From: Bacteroidota bacterium
GTDB lineage: Bacteria > Bacteroidota > Bacteroidia > Bacteroidales > UBA10428
Direction: 5' to 3'
Length of the DNA stretch: 10,634 nucleotides
Assembly: GCA_029268165.1 (NCBI GenBank)
Contig: JAJUGM010000078.1
Coordinates: forward strand, 1 to 10,634
Each line of letters begins with the position of its first letter. Position 1 is the stretch's first letter. This document shows, in pieces, positions 1 to 7,575 of this stretch. Made by a program: the position numbers and the translations under genes. Below the pieces are notes generated by a model. The model was not told where the DNA came from. It saw only the letters and a program-made list of their open reading frames with translations, and did no database searches.

Positions 1-1273
1 AACAATTATTTACACTTCTGGTACTACGGGTAATCCAAAGGGCGTAATGTTGTCGCATGGCAATATCATGAGCAATGTTAAATCCATTTCACAGGTATTT
101 CATTTTAATTACACACATCGAACATTGAGTTTCCTGCCCATAAGCCATGTTTTTGAACGCACCATTAACTACTATTTTCAAAGTGTAGGCATCAGTATAT
201 ATTATGCTGAAAACATGGGCACAATTGCAGATAACCTGCGCGAAGTAAAGCCCCATGTTTTTATTTCAGTACCCCGGTTGCTGGAAAAGACATACGATAA
301 AATAATTGCCAAAGGCCGTGAGCTTAAAGGCATTAAGAAACAGCTTTTTTTCTGGGCTGTTAATCTGGGAATGCGATACAAAATGCCCGAAAGAAACGGA
401 TGGTTATACAGGCTTAAGCTAAAAATTGCCGACAAGCTGATATTCAGTAAATGGAGGGAGGCACTTGGCGGAGCCGTTGAAATTATTGTGGTTGGAGGAG
501 CAGCTTTACAACCGAGGCTTGCTACCATATTTAATGCGGCAGGCATACCGGTTGTGGAAGGATACGGAATGACCGAAACATCGCCGGTGATTACCACCAA
601 CAGGCCTCCTGTTACAGGGGAGGTGAGAGTTGGAACTGTAGGGCCTCCCGTTCCGGACGTTGAGGTCAGAATAGCTGATGACGGTGAAATATTGTGCAAA
701 GGCCCTAATGTAATGAAGGGCTATTATAAAGAACCTGCATTGACCCGGGAAGCAATTGATGAACAGGGTTGGCTTCATACCGGAGATATTGGTATTTTTG
801 TTGAAGGTAAATATTTAAAAATTACTGACCGTAAGAAAGAAATATTCAAACTTTCAAGTGGCAAATATGTTGCGCCCCAGTTAATTGAAAACAAACTGAA
901 AGAATCGTCGTTTATTGAGCAGGCTATGGTTATAGGCGAAAAACAAAAATTTGCCAGCGCTCTGATTTCACCTAATTTTCAGTTTTTACACAACTGGGCC
1001 TCCCTGCATAATATTCAATACCGCGATAATCAGGAGCTCATTGCACATCCGCAGGTTATTGAACGCTACCAGCGGGTCGTGAACGAAACCAACAGGCAAC
1101 TTGGGGCAACTGATCAGATTAAACGCTTCAGGCTTGTACATGAAGAATGGACTCCAGACACGGGTGAATTATCGCCTACACTGAAACTTAAACGAAAATA
1201 CCTCCAGCAAAAATATGCCTCATTGATTGAAGAAATTTTTTCAATGCAGAAAAGTGAGGAGAACAGCTTGTAA
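1..1273 (+). CDS. Long-chain acyl-CoA synthetase (AMP-forming), 5'-truncated by window edge
   Basis: C-terminal 423 residues of an adenylate-forming enzyme that activates a fatty acid with ATP and transfers it to CoA. The frame is open from base 2 and already encodes the phosphate-binding motif YTSGTTGNPKGVMLSHGN at bases 11-64, so the ATG at 47 is internal and the real start lies upstream. Further motifs in order are GYGMTETSP (bases 560-586), GWLHTGDIG (768-794), the DRKKEIFKLSSGKYVAP hinge/A8 region (827-877) and PTLKLKRKY near the C terminus, whose lysine is probably the adenylation-domain A10 lysine. The combination KLSSGKYVAPQLIE plus a long C-terminal tail resembles the eukaryote-like/FadD15-type long-chain synthetases of about 600 residues, so roughly the first 170-180 residues are missing. 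The chain-length preference is not visible. The role in lipid activation or degradation is inferred from the family; no linked lipid gene is in the window. Confidence 0.93.
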   Translation, partial: TIIYTSGTTGNPKGVMLSHGNIMSNVKSISQVFHFNYTHRTLSFLPISHVFERTINYYFQSVGISIYYAENMGTIADNLREVKPHVFISVPRLLEKTYDKIIAKGRELKGIKKQLFFWAVNLGMRYKMPERNGWLYRLKLKIADKLIFSKWREALGGAVEIIVVGGAALQPRLATIFNAAGIPVVEGYGMTETSPVITTNRPPVTGEVRVGTVGPPVPDVEVRIADDGEILCKGPNVMKGYYKEPALTREAIDEQGWLHTGDIGIFVEGKYLKITDRKKEIFKLSSGKYVAPQLIENKLKESSFIEQAMVIGEKQKFASALISPNFQFLHNWASLHNIQYRDNQELIAHPQVIERYQRVVNETNRQLGATDQIKRFRLVHEEWTPDTGELSPTLKLKRKYLQQKYASLIEEIFSMQKSEENSL

Positions 1274-1325
1274 AACAAGCATTCTGTGGGGATAATCAGG
1301 ATTACGGATAATAAAATGCGCAGTT

Positions 1326-1359
1326 TTTGAGATATTCTAAATAAATTGTCTTAACTTTG
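1326..1359 (+). promoter_or_regulatory. Bacteroidota-type promoter of the RRM gene
   Basis: TTTG at 1326-1329 and TAACTTTG at 1352-1359, separated by 22 nt, fit the Bacteroidota primary sigma consensus TTTG / TAnnTTTG, with a perfect -7 element. Transcription would start near 1365 and give a short AT-rich leader of about 28 nt before the ATG at 1393. No Shine-Dalgarno sequence is present, as is usual in this phylum. The promoter implies that the RRM gene is transcribed independently of the acyl-CoA synthetase. Confidence 0.6.
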
Positions 1360-1392
1360 TACGATTTTTTAACTTTTTAGATTTATTTTTTT

Positions 1393-1692
1393 ATGAACAT
1401 TTATGTAGGTAACGTAAACTATCAGGCTACTGAAGACATGCTGAGAAACCTTTTCGAACAATACGGAGAAGTTTCTTCGGTGAAAATTATCACAGACAAG
1501 GTATCTGGCAGAAGCAAAGGCTTTGCTTTCGTTGAAATGGATAACGATGACGAAGCCCGCGAAGCCATTGAAAATCTTAATGGAAAAGAATTCAGCAGCA
1601 GGGAACTGACCGTTAATGAGGCAAGGCCTAAAGAAAACAACGGGGGCAGTTCCAGAGGCAAATTTGGAAACAACAAATTTCGCAGAGGTTAG
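1393..1692 (+). CDS. RRM-type RNA-binding protein with short Gly/Arg-rich tail
   Basis: A 99-residue protein made of one RNA recognition motif plus a short basic tail. RNP2 is IYVGNV (residues 3-8) and RNP1 is KGFAFVEM (42-49). Both carry the aromatic residues (Y4, F44, F46) that stack on RNA bases in this fold. Residues 80-99 are rich in Gly, Asn, Lys and Arg. The layout matches the small single-RRM proteins common in cyanobacteria and Bacteroidota, which bind single-stranded RNA and are in some cases cold-inducible. Its RNA target cannot be read from the sequence. The ATG is the first start after an in-frame stop (TAG at 1378-1380). The gene has its own promoter-like site and two terminator-like hairpins downstream, so it is probably monocistronic. 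Confidence 0.93.
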   Translation: MNIYVGNVNYQATEDMLRNLFEQYGEVSSVKIITDKVSGRSKGFAFVEMDNDDEAREAIENLNGKEFSSRELTVNEARPKENNGGSSRGKFGNNKFRRG

Positions 1693-1697
1693 TCAGG

Positions 1698-1755
1698 GCT
1701 GTTCCAAATTCGCATTTTTGCTGCGAAATAATAATATTTGAACAGCTGTTTTTTT
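1698..1755 (+). terminator. First terminator-like hairpin of the RRM gene
   Basis: GCTGTTC (1698-1704), a bulged C and AAAT (1706-1709) pair with ATTTGAACAGC (1736-1746). A smaller nested stem, TCGCA/TGCGA, lies inside the loop (1710-1714 and 1722-1726). A run of seven T follows at 1749-1755. The structure begins 6 nt after the stop codon. This fits an intrinsic terminator, although the bulge and large loop make it weaker than the next one. Confidence 0.5.
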
Positions 1756-1756
1756 G

Positions 1757-1801
1757 AAAAAAGCCACTGTAAACAATATAGAGATTTACAGTGGTTTTTT
1801 T
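1757..1801. terminator. Bidirectional intrinsic terminator between convergent genes
   Basis: A perfect 10-bp inverted repeat, CCACTGTAAA (1764-1773) and TTTACAGTGG (1785-1794), encloses an 11-nt loop. On the plus strand it is followed by seven T (1795-1801). On the minus strand it is followed, after one C, by six T (complement of A run 1757-1762). It can therefore end transcription of the RRM gene from the left and the lipoprotein operon from the right. The stop codon and last two sense codons of the minus-strand gene lie in its right arm. Confidence 0.87.
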
Positions 1802-2595
1802 ATTTTATAGCCTGCCAGATTGAGCGAGCCAAAAACTCCATAACCATCTTCAACCGTACTGTATGACTCGCGGTATTTATTAAAGTTTAATGAAGTATTT
1901 GAAGTAAGATAGTACTTCGCAAAATTGTAATCATAACCATATATGGATATACTGTCGGCATCAGTGCTGAGCGATGAAAATTTAATTTGCGTATCAGATT
2001 GTCCGGAAGCAGGAATTCGCAAGTAATTTACAATATGACCCTGGTAATAGAGATAAACGTCATACATATAAATAGTTGAATCGTATCTGATATCAAATGA
2101 AACCGAGTTTCCTGTTTTTATTAACGTGTTTTCCAGTACCAAAGGTTTATTAGGTATTATAGTAATGCCTTTTAAGACAGGCAAATCCATATACCTGCAT
2201 TCCGCCTTAATTGTATCACCTGCCTGTGGATGAAATTCACATAACGGACGGTAATAATCTTTAATAAAAGTGCCATTGCAGTCGGAAGGCAGAAAATTAC
2301 AAATAACATTTTCAGCAGATTGGCTTGCATAAAAAACAGTTACCTGAGCAGTGTCAATTTCAAGACTGTCATCGCTGCCTGTAGCAGGAAGTACTTTCTG
2401 CAGCATGATATAAGAATTGTTATAGCCACCAGTAGAATCAGGCCTTATAATACCGAAAATATTCAGTCCGGGCACAAAGGTATTTGAATCAATTACCGGT
2501 TGTAGCGGCACACCCAGATAAAAATCAACCATTTTCTTGCATCCTGAAGCAATAAGGGCATATATAACAGCAGTCAATAATATTATTATTCTCAT
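1786..2595 (-). CDS. DUF4249-like outer-membrane lipoprotein
   Basis: A 269-residue secreted lipoprotein. The N terminus is a signal peptide with a hydrophobic stretch (residues 3-16) and a lipobox-like ASGC ending at Cys19, followed by KK. The mature part is rich in predicted beta strand, and its beginning (PLQPVIDSNTFVPGLNIFGI, then a YIMLQK strand and a DTAQVTVFYA strand) matches the general pattern of DUF4249 proteins. These Bacteroidota lipoproteins are typically encoded next to a TonB-dependent receptor. The gene starts 3 nt after the receptor stop codon, which supports a joint role, probably as a surface-exposed partner in substrate capture. The family call rests on pattern recognition and context, not on a search. 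The length is slightly short for DUF4249 proteins, which often have 270-400 residues. The substrate is unknown. Confidence 0.72.
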   Translation of the reverse strand: MRIIILLTAVIYALIASGCKKMVDFYLGVPLQPVIDSNTFVPGLNIFGIIRPDSTGGYNNSYIMLQKVLPATGSDDSLEIDTAQVTVFYASQSAENVICNFLPSDCNGTFIKDYYRPLCEFHPQAGDTIKAECRYMDLPVLKGITIIPNKPLVLENTLIKTGNSVSFDIRYDSTIYMYDVYLYYQGHIVNYLRIPASGQSDTQIKFSSLSTDADSISIYGYDYNFAKYYLTSNTSLNFNKYRESYSTVEDGYGVFGSLNLAGYKIKKPL

Positions 2596-2598
2596 GGT

Positions 2599-4971
2599 TC
2601 AGAATTTTAATGTATAGCTAAATCCAACAGATGGCAAATAATTTGATCCAAACGGTATATATTTATCATTGTATCCCGGGATACCGGAACCGGGGAAAAA
2701 AAACTCCACATTCCTGTATAAAAACAGGATATTGCGGACGGTAACTGTTACGTATGATTCGTCTGCTTTTAAAAATTCGGCCAGTTGCCTGCCAAAACCA
2801 GTTAATAATTTCTTTTTTATGCCTAAATCAAAATTAATTACCGGAGGCATCCGTGCAGCATTTTTTTCATTAGTTGTATAAAGCGGGAAGTAATTTGTCT
2901 GATTTGTTAAAGGGTCATAATAATAGTAACTCTGAAGGGTAGTTTCTATACTTCTTCTTGCACCCGATAAAAATACCAGAGACATGTTTAATGCATAATT
3001 GGGTGTGATCTGATAGTTAATAACCGACTTAAAAGTATGTGGCCGTGTATAATCAAATTCATACGATTTACCATTATTTATCTCAGATTCTGGAAACTGC
3101 CGTGTTGATCTTGAATAACTATATGACATCCAGCCTGATAAGTGATTAATTTTACCATTAACAAGCAATTCAATACCATAAGCTCTACCTGTTCCCTGCT
3201 GCAATCTTTCAGAAATGCCATAATAGTTATTCATGTCAAAAACATAAACCCTCGGCATATCTTTATAATAAACATCTACAGAAAAATTAAGCGAAGTATT
3301 GAGGCTTTTTTCAATACCGGCGATGTAATGTATTGATTTACTGGGTTTCAGATTCCATAACGGATAATAGTAATCAACAATCTGGCTCATTTCAAGCTCA
3401 TTGGAATTCATACTGATGATATACTGAAGATACTGGCCATAAGCGGCTTTAAACCTGAAGCCAAAAGGTAACCTTAATGAAGCATTGATACGCGGCTCGT
3501 AAAACCATCCGCTGTTGTGATAATTGGTAAATCTTATTCCTGGCCTCACAGAAAAGGGACCTGTAGTAATTTTATCTTCAATGAATGCAGCGATAATGGA
3601 AGGGTACCGCGAAAATTCACCATTATTGATGTCATTAATAATAATGCTGTTACGAAAAATATAATAATTATATTCCGCACCTGATAAAAGTTCCATAAAA
3701 CCGGTAAGTCTTACCGAGAGAGTTGTTTTAATTCCGATATCAACAATTTCACTGCAAAGCTTATTATTTGACTGCCACTGCAGAGTGAGTGTGTCAGCAT
3801 CATCCTGTGGAACAGAAAATATGAAATCGAGGCCTGAAAAGTTTTTTGATTTATGTGATGAATAATATGCCTGTGACCTGAAATATGCCCTGGGTGATAA
3901 TACAAGTTTGTGGATAAGGGTGGCAGCCCTGTTTTTCCAGTCATTTCTCTGTTGCAGCACAAAATTATCGTAAATGTCAGTATTAAAAGTATTTCCGAAG
4001 TAACGGTAAAAAGTGTTAAAATTATAACCGGTGAAATCTTTTGATTCAAAGTATTTAATTGTCAGCCGGTTCCGTTCGTTAATGCGGTTGGTATATGACA
4101 GGTTATAATCATAAAAGTAGTTTTTATTCTGAAAGATAAAATAAGAAGGCAGATCAAGCAGATATCTGCCTGCCAGCATCATTGATGCATTCTTTCCTGC
4201 GGGGAACTCAAGAAAGAGCTTTGAGTAAAATGAGCTTGGCTCTATTTCGCCGTGTAATTCATTCTGGTTTCCGTCAATGGTAGTTATATACATCACCGAA
4301 GAGTTGCGGCCTCCGTATTCGGCACCAAAACCGCCTACCAACAGGTCAATATTTTTAATAGTCATTGTATTGAATATCCCTGATGTGACTGAAGAATGGT
4401 AAGGATTGTAAATCATCACACCATCAAGCATCACGGCGTTCTCTCCAGGATCGCCTCCACGGACTGTATATAGAGGCGAAAAAGGTTCAGTACGGTCAAT
4501 ACCGGGTAAATACTTCACAGCGGCAAAAACATCTTTACCTGCAGTGGGTATTGACTGAATCATTTTTGGCGTAAGCTGTATATGGCTGGTTTCAATAGTG
4601 CGGTCAACCACGGCATCAGGTTTTACAGCTATTATTGACACTTCTTCAAGCGAAAGAGAAACAGGGCTGAGCAATACATCGTTTAAAACAATACCTTTGT
4701 TTTCAAGTTTTATCGTGATTTCATCCTGTTTATAGCCGATGTGCGATATGATAAGCGTATATGTTCCGCTTTTCATGCCTGTCAGGCTAAAAAAACCGTT
4801 ATTATCGGTTACTGTTGCGCGGTTTTCTCCTTTTACCTGAATGGTTGCGCCTATAAGGGTTTCACGTGTATTTCCGTCGGAGACATAACCTGAGATAGTG
4901 TATATCTGTGTATAACAGCTAAAAATACCCGTAAACAGAAGACATATTAATATGTTGTATCTTTTTTGCAT
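2599..4971 (-). CDS. TonB-dependent receptor with carboxypeptidase-regulatory-like N-terminal domain
   Basis: A 790-residue outer-membrane active transporter. Residues 1-22 are a signal peptide. Residues 25-105 form the carboxypeptidase-regulatory-like beta-sandwich typical of Bacteroidota receptors (YTISGYVSDGNTRETLIGAT, then the GTYTLIISHIGY strand). The plug domain runs from about 125 to 235 and carries the hallmark VRGGDPGENAVMLDGV (170-185) and GGFGAEYGG (213-221). The rest is a strand-rich 22-strand-type barrel that ends in an aromatic, SYTLKF, the usual outer-membrane assembly signal. A possible TonB box lies around SLEEVSIIAV (106-115). Energy would come from the inner-membrane TonB-ExbB-ExbD complex, not encoded here. 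The gene starts 5 nt after the stop of the upstream secreted-protein gene and ends 3 nt before the lipoprotein start, so the three are almost certainly cotranscribed. There is no SusD-type partner; the DUF4249-like lipoprotein probably takes that place. The ligand cannot be deduced. Confidence 0.95.
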   Translation of the reverse strand: MQKRYNILICLLFTGIFSCYTQIYTISGYVSDGNTRETLIGATIQVKGENRATVTDNNGFFSLTGMKSGTYTLIISHIGYKQDEITIKLENKGIVLNDVLLSPVSLSLEEVSIIAVKPDAVVDRTIETSHIQLTPKMIQSIPTAGKDVFAAVKYLPGIDRTEPFSPLYTVRGGDPGENAVMLDGVMIYNPYHSSVTSGIFNTMTIKNIDLLVGGFGAEYGGRNSSVMYITTIDGNQNELHGEIEPSSFYSKLFLEFPAGKNASMMLAGRYLLDLPSYFIFQNKNYFYDYNLSYTNRINERNRLTIKYFESKDFTGYNFNTFYRYFGNTFNTDIYDNFVLQQRNDWKNRAATLIHKLVLSPRAYFRSQAYYSSHKSKNFSGLDFIFSVPQDDADTLTLQWQSNNKLCSEIVDIGIKTTLSVRLTGFMELLSGAEYNYYIFRNSIIINDINNGEFSRYPSIIAAFIEDKITTGPFSVRPGIRFTNYHNSGWFYEPRINASLRLPFGFRFKAAYGQYLQYIISMNSNELEMSQIVDYYYPLWNLKPSKSIHYIAGIEKSLNTSLNFSVDVYYKDMPRVYVFDMNNYYGISERLQQGTGRAYGIELLVNGKINHLSGWMSYSYSRSTRQFPESEINNGKSYEFDYTRPHTFKSVINYQITPNYALNMSLVFLSGARRSIETTLQSYYYYDPLTNQTNYFPLYTTNEKNAARMPPVINFDLGIKKKLLTGFGRQLAEFLKADESYVTVTVRNILFLYRNVEFFFPGSGIPGYNDKYIPFGSNYLPSVGFSYTLKF

Positions 4972-4976
4972 GTCGT

Positions 4977-6035
4977 TCAGAACTTATATCCGATACTTAA
5001 ATACAAACCAATATGTAATCCAGGTGGTTTACTGACTATATAATAACCGTTTTCAAATAATCCTGTTTTAAACTGAAAACCACCTGTATTCCTGATATCA
5101 TAACTAATGTATTGGCCTGATGACAATGATAATTGTATTAACTGGTACAGCTTAATATCTTCTGTATCATTCCATTTTGTCAATCCCAGCAGGAAATTTG
5201 TCCTTACATTAAAAGCCCAGTTTTCATTAATTCTTTTCACGAAATATTCCGATTTTTTTCCAAAACCTATCATTTCAAAATCACGTGTATGCTGGTAACG
5301 AATAATATTCCCCAAATACCAGGATGACCGTCCGGCCTCAGGACGGGTAAAAAACAGCTCTCCTTCAACCATCCAGAAATTAAAACCTATGGCTCCGCCA
5401 ACAATACCATGCAGAAAGTGTGACCGTTTTAAAGGTGTTTCAACCAGATTTTCAGGCTTACCATTAAGCTGTCTGGCATAGCCCGCAGTAGTCAGCATAT
5501 CGAGTTTGAATTCGGTATGCCATTTCATCATTACCTCTTCATAAGCTTTAAACTTTTTCATTTTGCGACCGGACAACATGTATCTCGAATTGTAAACCAG
5601 CGTTCCCACCTGTGATGTATCATTCCCCGAATACCTGTAAACAGGTATATCAGCCTGAAGCAGATAGGGTGAACCAAAATGCCCTTTATATCGGCTTATC
5701 AGGAAATAATTAATATCAAGACTAAAAGTGTCAGCATAATTTTGACTTTTTTGAAACCCATCCTTGATATTATCAGCGAGTGTTTTGTGTGTGCATAGTT
5801 CAACCTCAACAGGAATCAGAATATATTTATTCTTCTGCGAATAACTGATGAGTTGAGGATTTACATGGCGACGGTCGGTTACCGATTTTATTATGTAATT
5901 TACCGGAACCAGCGAATCAGGAACAAAATCAATATATACGGTGTCTGTTACTATTTGCTGCGGAAAAATTTTTTGGGAAAACAACGGAAAAAGAATAAAA
6001 ACTGTAAGGTTTAGTAATGTTTTATTCTTAAACAT
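4977..6035 (-). CDS. Secreted, probably outer-membrane protein of unknown function, first gene of receptor operon
   Basis: A 352-residue protein I do not recognise as a named family. Residues 1-26 form a signal peptide (basic MFKNK, hydrophobic core LLNLTVFILFPLF, then PQQ). Residues about 30-195 look like a soluble mixed alpha/beta domain. Its features are VYIDFVPDSLVP, a conserved-looking SVTDRRHV (51-58), IPVEVEL (74-80) and a helix LADNIKDGF (86-94), with faint similarity to YajG-like lipoprotein domains. Residues about 205-352 have alternating hydrophobic/aromatic strands (for example GGAIGFNFWMVEGELFF) and end in LYLSIGYKF with a terminal Phe, as outer-membrane barrels do. This suggests a periplasmic domain joined to a small barrel of perhaps eight strands. 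It heads the operon with the TonB-dependent receptor, 5 nt away, so it probably assists the same substrate. Function unknown; the domain split is inference. Confidence 0.8.
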   Translation of the reverse strand: MFKNKTLLNLTVFILFPLFSQKIFPQQIVTDTVYIDFVPDSLVPVNYIIKSVTDRRHVNPQLISYSQKNKYILIPVEVELCTHKTLADNIKDGFQKSQNYADTFSLDINYFLISRYKGHFGSPYLLQADIPVYRYSGNDTSQVGTLVYNSRYMLSGRKMKKFKAYEEVMMKWHTEFKLDMLTTAGYARQLNGKPENLVETPLKRSHFLHGIVGGAIGFNFWMVEGELFFTRPEAGRSSWYLGNIIRYQHTRDFEMIGFGKKSEYFVKRINENWAFNVRTNFLLGLTKWNDTEDIKLYQLIQLSLSSGQYISYDIRNTGGFQFKTGLFENGYYIVSKPPGLHIGLYLSIGYKF

Positions 6036-6077
6036 TTAAATATTTATTTGCTTTATAAAAATAATTGTAATAATACG

Positions 6078-6107
6078 CAAATTTATTCTTGAAAATCATA
6101 TTTTAAA
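6078..6107 (-). promoter_or_regulatory. Promoter of the receptor/lipoprotein operon
   Basis: Read on the minus strand, TAAATTTG (6085 to 6078) is a perfect match to the Bacteroidota -7 element TAnnTTTG. A weak -33 element TTTA lies at 6107-6104, with an 18-nt spacer. Transcription would start near 6072 and leave a leader of about 36 nt before the ATG at 6035. It is the only good match upstream of the operon in the divergent intergenic region. Confidence 0.5.
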
Positions 6108-6147
6108 ATCTAATTGTCTTTCACCTAATAAAAGCATGCTGTCTATC

Positions 6148-6179
6148 TTTATATTATTCAAACTAATTCTATACATTTG
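6148..6179 (+). promoter_or_regulatory. Promoter of the two-component system
   Basis: TACATTTG at 6172-6179 is a perfect TAnnTTTG -7 element. TTTA at 6148-6151 is a one-mismatch -33 element with a 20-nt spacer. Transcription would start near 6186, only about 13 nt before the ATG at 6199. The regulator and kinase therefore seem to be expressed from the primary sigma factor, while their target is predicted to use sigma-54. Confidence 0.58.
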
Positions 6180-6198
6180 TTTATAAAATAAATAAATC

Positions 6199-7575
6199 AT
6201 GGCGGAAAAAACAGGTAAAATACTGGCTGTTGATGATAACGAAGATATTTTGTTTGCTTTAAGAATGCTTTTAAAGCAGCATGTTGAAAGAATTGTAACG
6301 CTTAACAGCCCTGATCAGATACCAATCGTTCTGAATCATGAAAAGTTTGATGTAATATTACTTGACATGAATTTTACAAAAGATGCCATAAGCGGGCAGG
6401 AGGGTTTCGACTGGCTTGGCAAAATACTTGAAATAGATCCTGAAGCTGTAGTTGTTTTTATTACCGCTTATGGCGATGCTGAGAAAGCAGTTAAAGCCAT
6501 AAAGATGGGCGCTACTGATTTTATTCTGAAACCATGGCAAAATGAGAAGCTGCTTGCCACAGTATCATCAGCCATAAAACTCCGCCGTTCAAGACTCGAA
6601 GCTGATGAACTCAGGGTGAAGCAGAAAGAAATGAGTGCAGTAATGGATCAGCCATTTACTGATTTTATAGGCAATTCGGAACAAATGCAGCAGGTTTTTT
6701 CAACAATTAAAAAGGTTGCCCAGACAGATGCCAATGTTTTAATTCTTGGGGAAAACGGAACAGGGAAAGAACTAGTAGCCCGTGCATTGCATCGCCATTC
6801 GATGAGGCGTGATGAAGTATTTATCAGTGTTGACCTTGGTTCAATCAGTGAAACCTTGTTTGAAAGCGAGCTCTTTGGGCATGAAAAAGGAGCATTTACC
6901 GATGCCAGAAAAGAAAAACCAGGCCGTTTTGAAATTGCTTCAGGCGGCACACTTTTTCTTGATGAAGTTGGCAACCTGAGTCTGCCTCTGCAAACAAAAC
7001 TCCTTACTGCAATAGAACGGAGGGAGGTTACCCGTGTGGGTGCCAACAAACCTATTCCCGTTGATGTAAGGCTGATATGCGCTACCAATAACGATGTCTA
7101 TGACATGGTAAGTAATAATTTATTCAGGCAGGATTTGCTTTATCGTATCAACACTGTGGAAATTCACCTGCCTCCGCTCCGCGAAAGAGCCGATGATATA
7201 GCTTTGCTTGCTAATCATTTCCTGAAGATTTTTTCGAAAAAATATAAAAAGAATATTAAAGGCATCAACACAGCTGCCATCAATAAACTCATGCATTATT
7301 CATGGCCGGGTAATGTGAGGGAACTTCAGCATGCTATTGAAAGAGCAGTTATCATGACCGATTCACAAATACTCGATCCCGATTCTTTTATTTTATCACC
7401 ACCTCGTAGAAAAACCGGAGAACTCGATTTTGATACTTACAACCTTGAAGCGATTGAAAAGCAGGTTATTGAAAAAGTACTTAAATTAAATCAGGGCAAT
7501 ATTACACAGGCAGCTCAGGAATTAGGGTTAACACGCACATCACTTTACCGGAGAATGGAAAAATATGGTCTTTAA
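6199..7575 (+). CDS. NtrC-family sigma-54-dependent response regulator
   Basis: A 458-residue three-domain activator. The receiver (7-125) has acidic pocket D12/D13, phospho-acceptor D56, T89 and K111. The AAA+ domain (about 155-385) has Walker A GENGTGKE (184-191), an intact sigma-54-contacting GAFTDA loop (231-236), Walker B TLFLDE (251-256), a sensor I CATNND segment, the arginine-finger region FRQDLLYRINT and sensor II WPGNVREL. The C-terminal Fis-type helix-turn-helix (about 418-458) includes NQGNITQAAQELGLTRTSLY. When phosphorylated, such proteins form hexamers on upstream enhancers and remodel the sigma-54 RNA polymerase closed complex using ATP. All catalytic motifs are present, so it should be a functional activator. 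It overlaps the kinase gene by 11 nt. Its likely target is the ABC/TolC operon downstream, which has a sigma-54-like site in front of it. Confidence 0.96.
   Translation: MAEKTGKILAVDDNEDILFALRMLLKQHVERIVTLNSPDQIPIVLNHEKFDVILLDMNFTKDAISGQEGFDWLGKILEIDPEAVVVFITAYGDAEKAVKAIKMGATDFILKPWQNEKLLATVSSAIKLRRSRLEADELRVKQKEMSAVMDQPFTDFIGNSEQMQQVFSTIKKVAQTDANVLILGENGTGKELVARALHRHSMRRDEVFISVDLGSISETLFESELFGHEKGAFTDARKEKPGRFEIASGGTLFLDEVGNLSLPLQTKLLTAIERREVTRVGANKPIPVDVRLICATNNDVYDMVSNNLFRQDLLYRINTVEIHLPPLRERADDIALLANHFLKIFSKKYKKNIKGINTAAINKLMHYSWPGNVRELQHAIERAVIMTDSQILDPDSFILSPPRRKTGELDFDTYNLEAIEKQVIEKVLKLNQGNITQAAQELGLTRTSLYRRMEKYGL

Noticed and set aside
202..778. Minus-strand open frames inside the acyl-CoA synthetase, and similar antisense frames elsewhere (for example 6648-7088, 8009-8802)
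   Set aside because: They lie opposite well-supported genes with conserved motifs and show no recognisable domains or promoters, so they are shadows of the real coding frames.
1266..1280. Perfect hairpin GCTTGT-AAA-ACAAGC overlapping the acyl-CoA synthetase stop codon
   Set aside because: It has no T tract after it (ATTCTGTGGG follows) and a very small loop, so it is not a convincing terminator. It may be chance.
4912..4971. Possible lipobox IFSC at residues 16-19 of the TonB-dependent receptor
   Set aside because: Phe at the -2 position is unusual, and these receptors are normally cleaved by signal peptidase I. A site after CYTQ is more likely.
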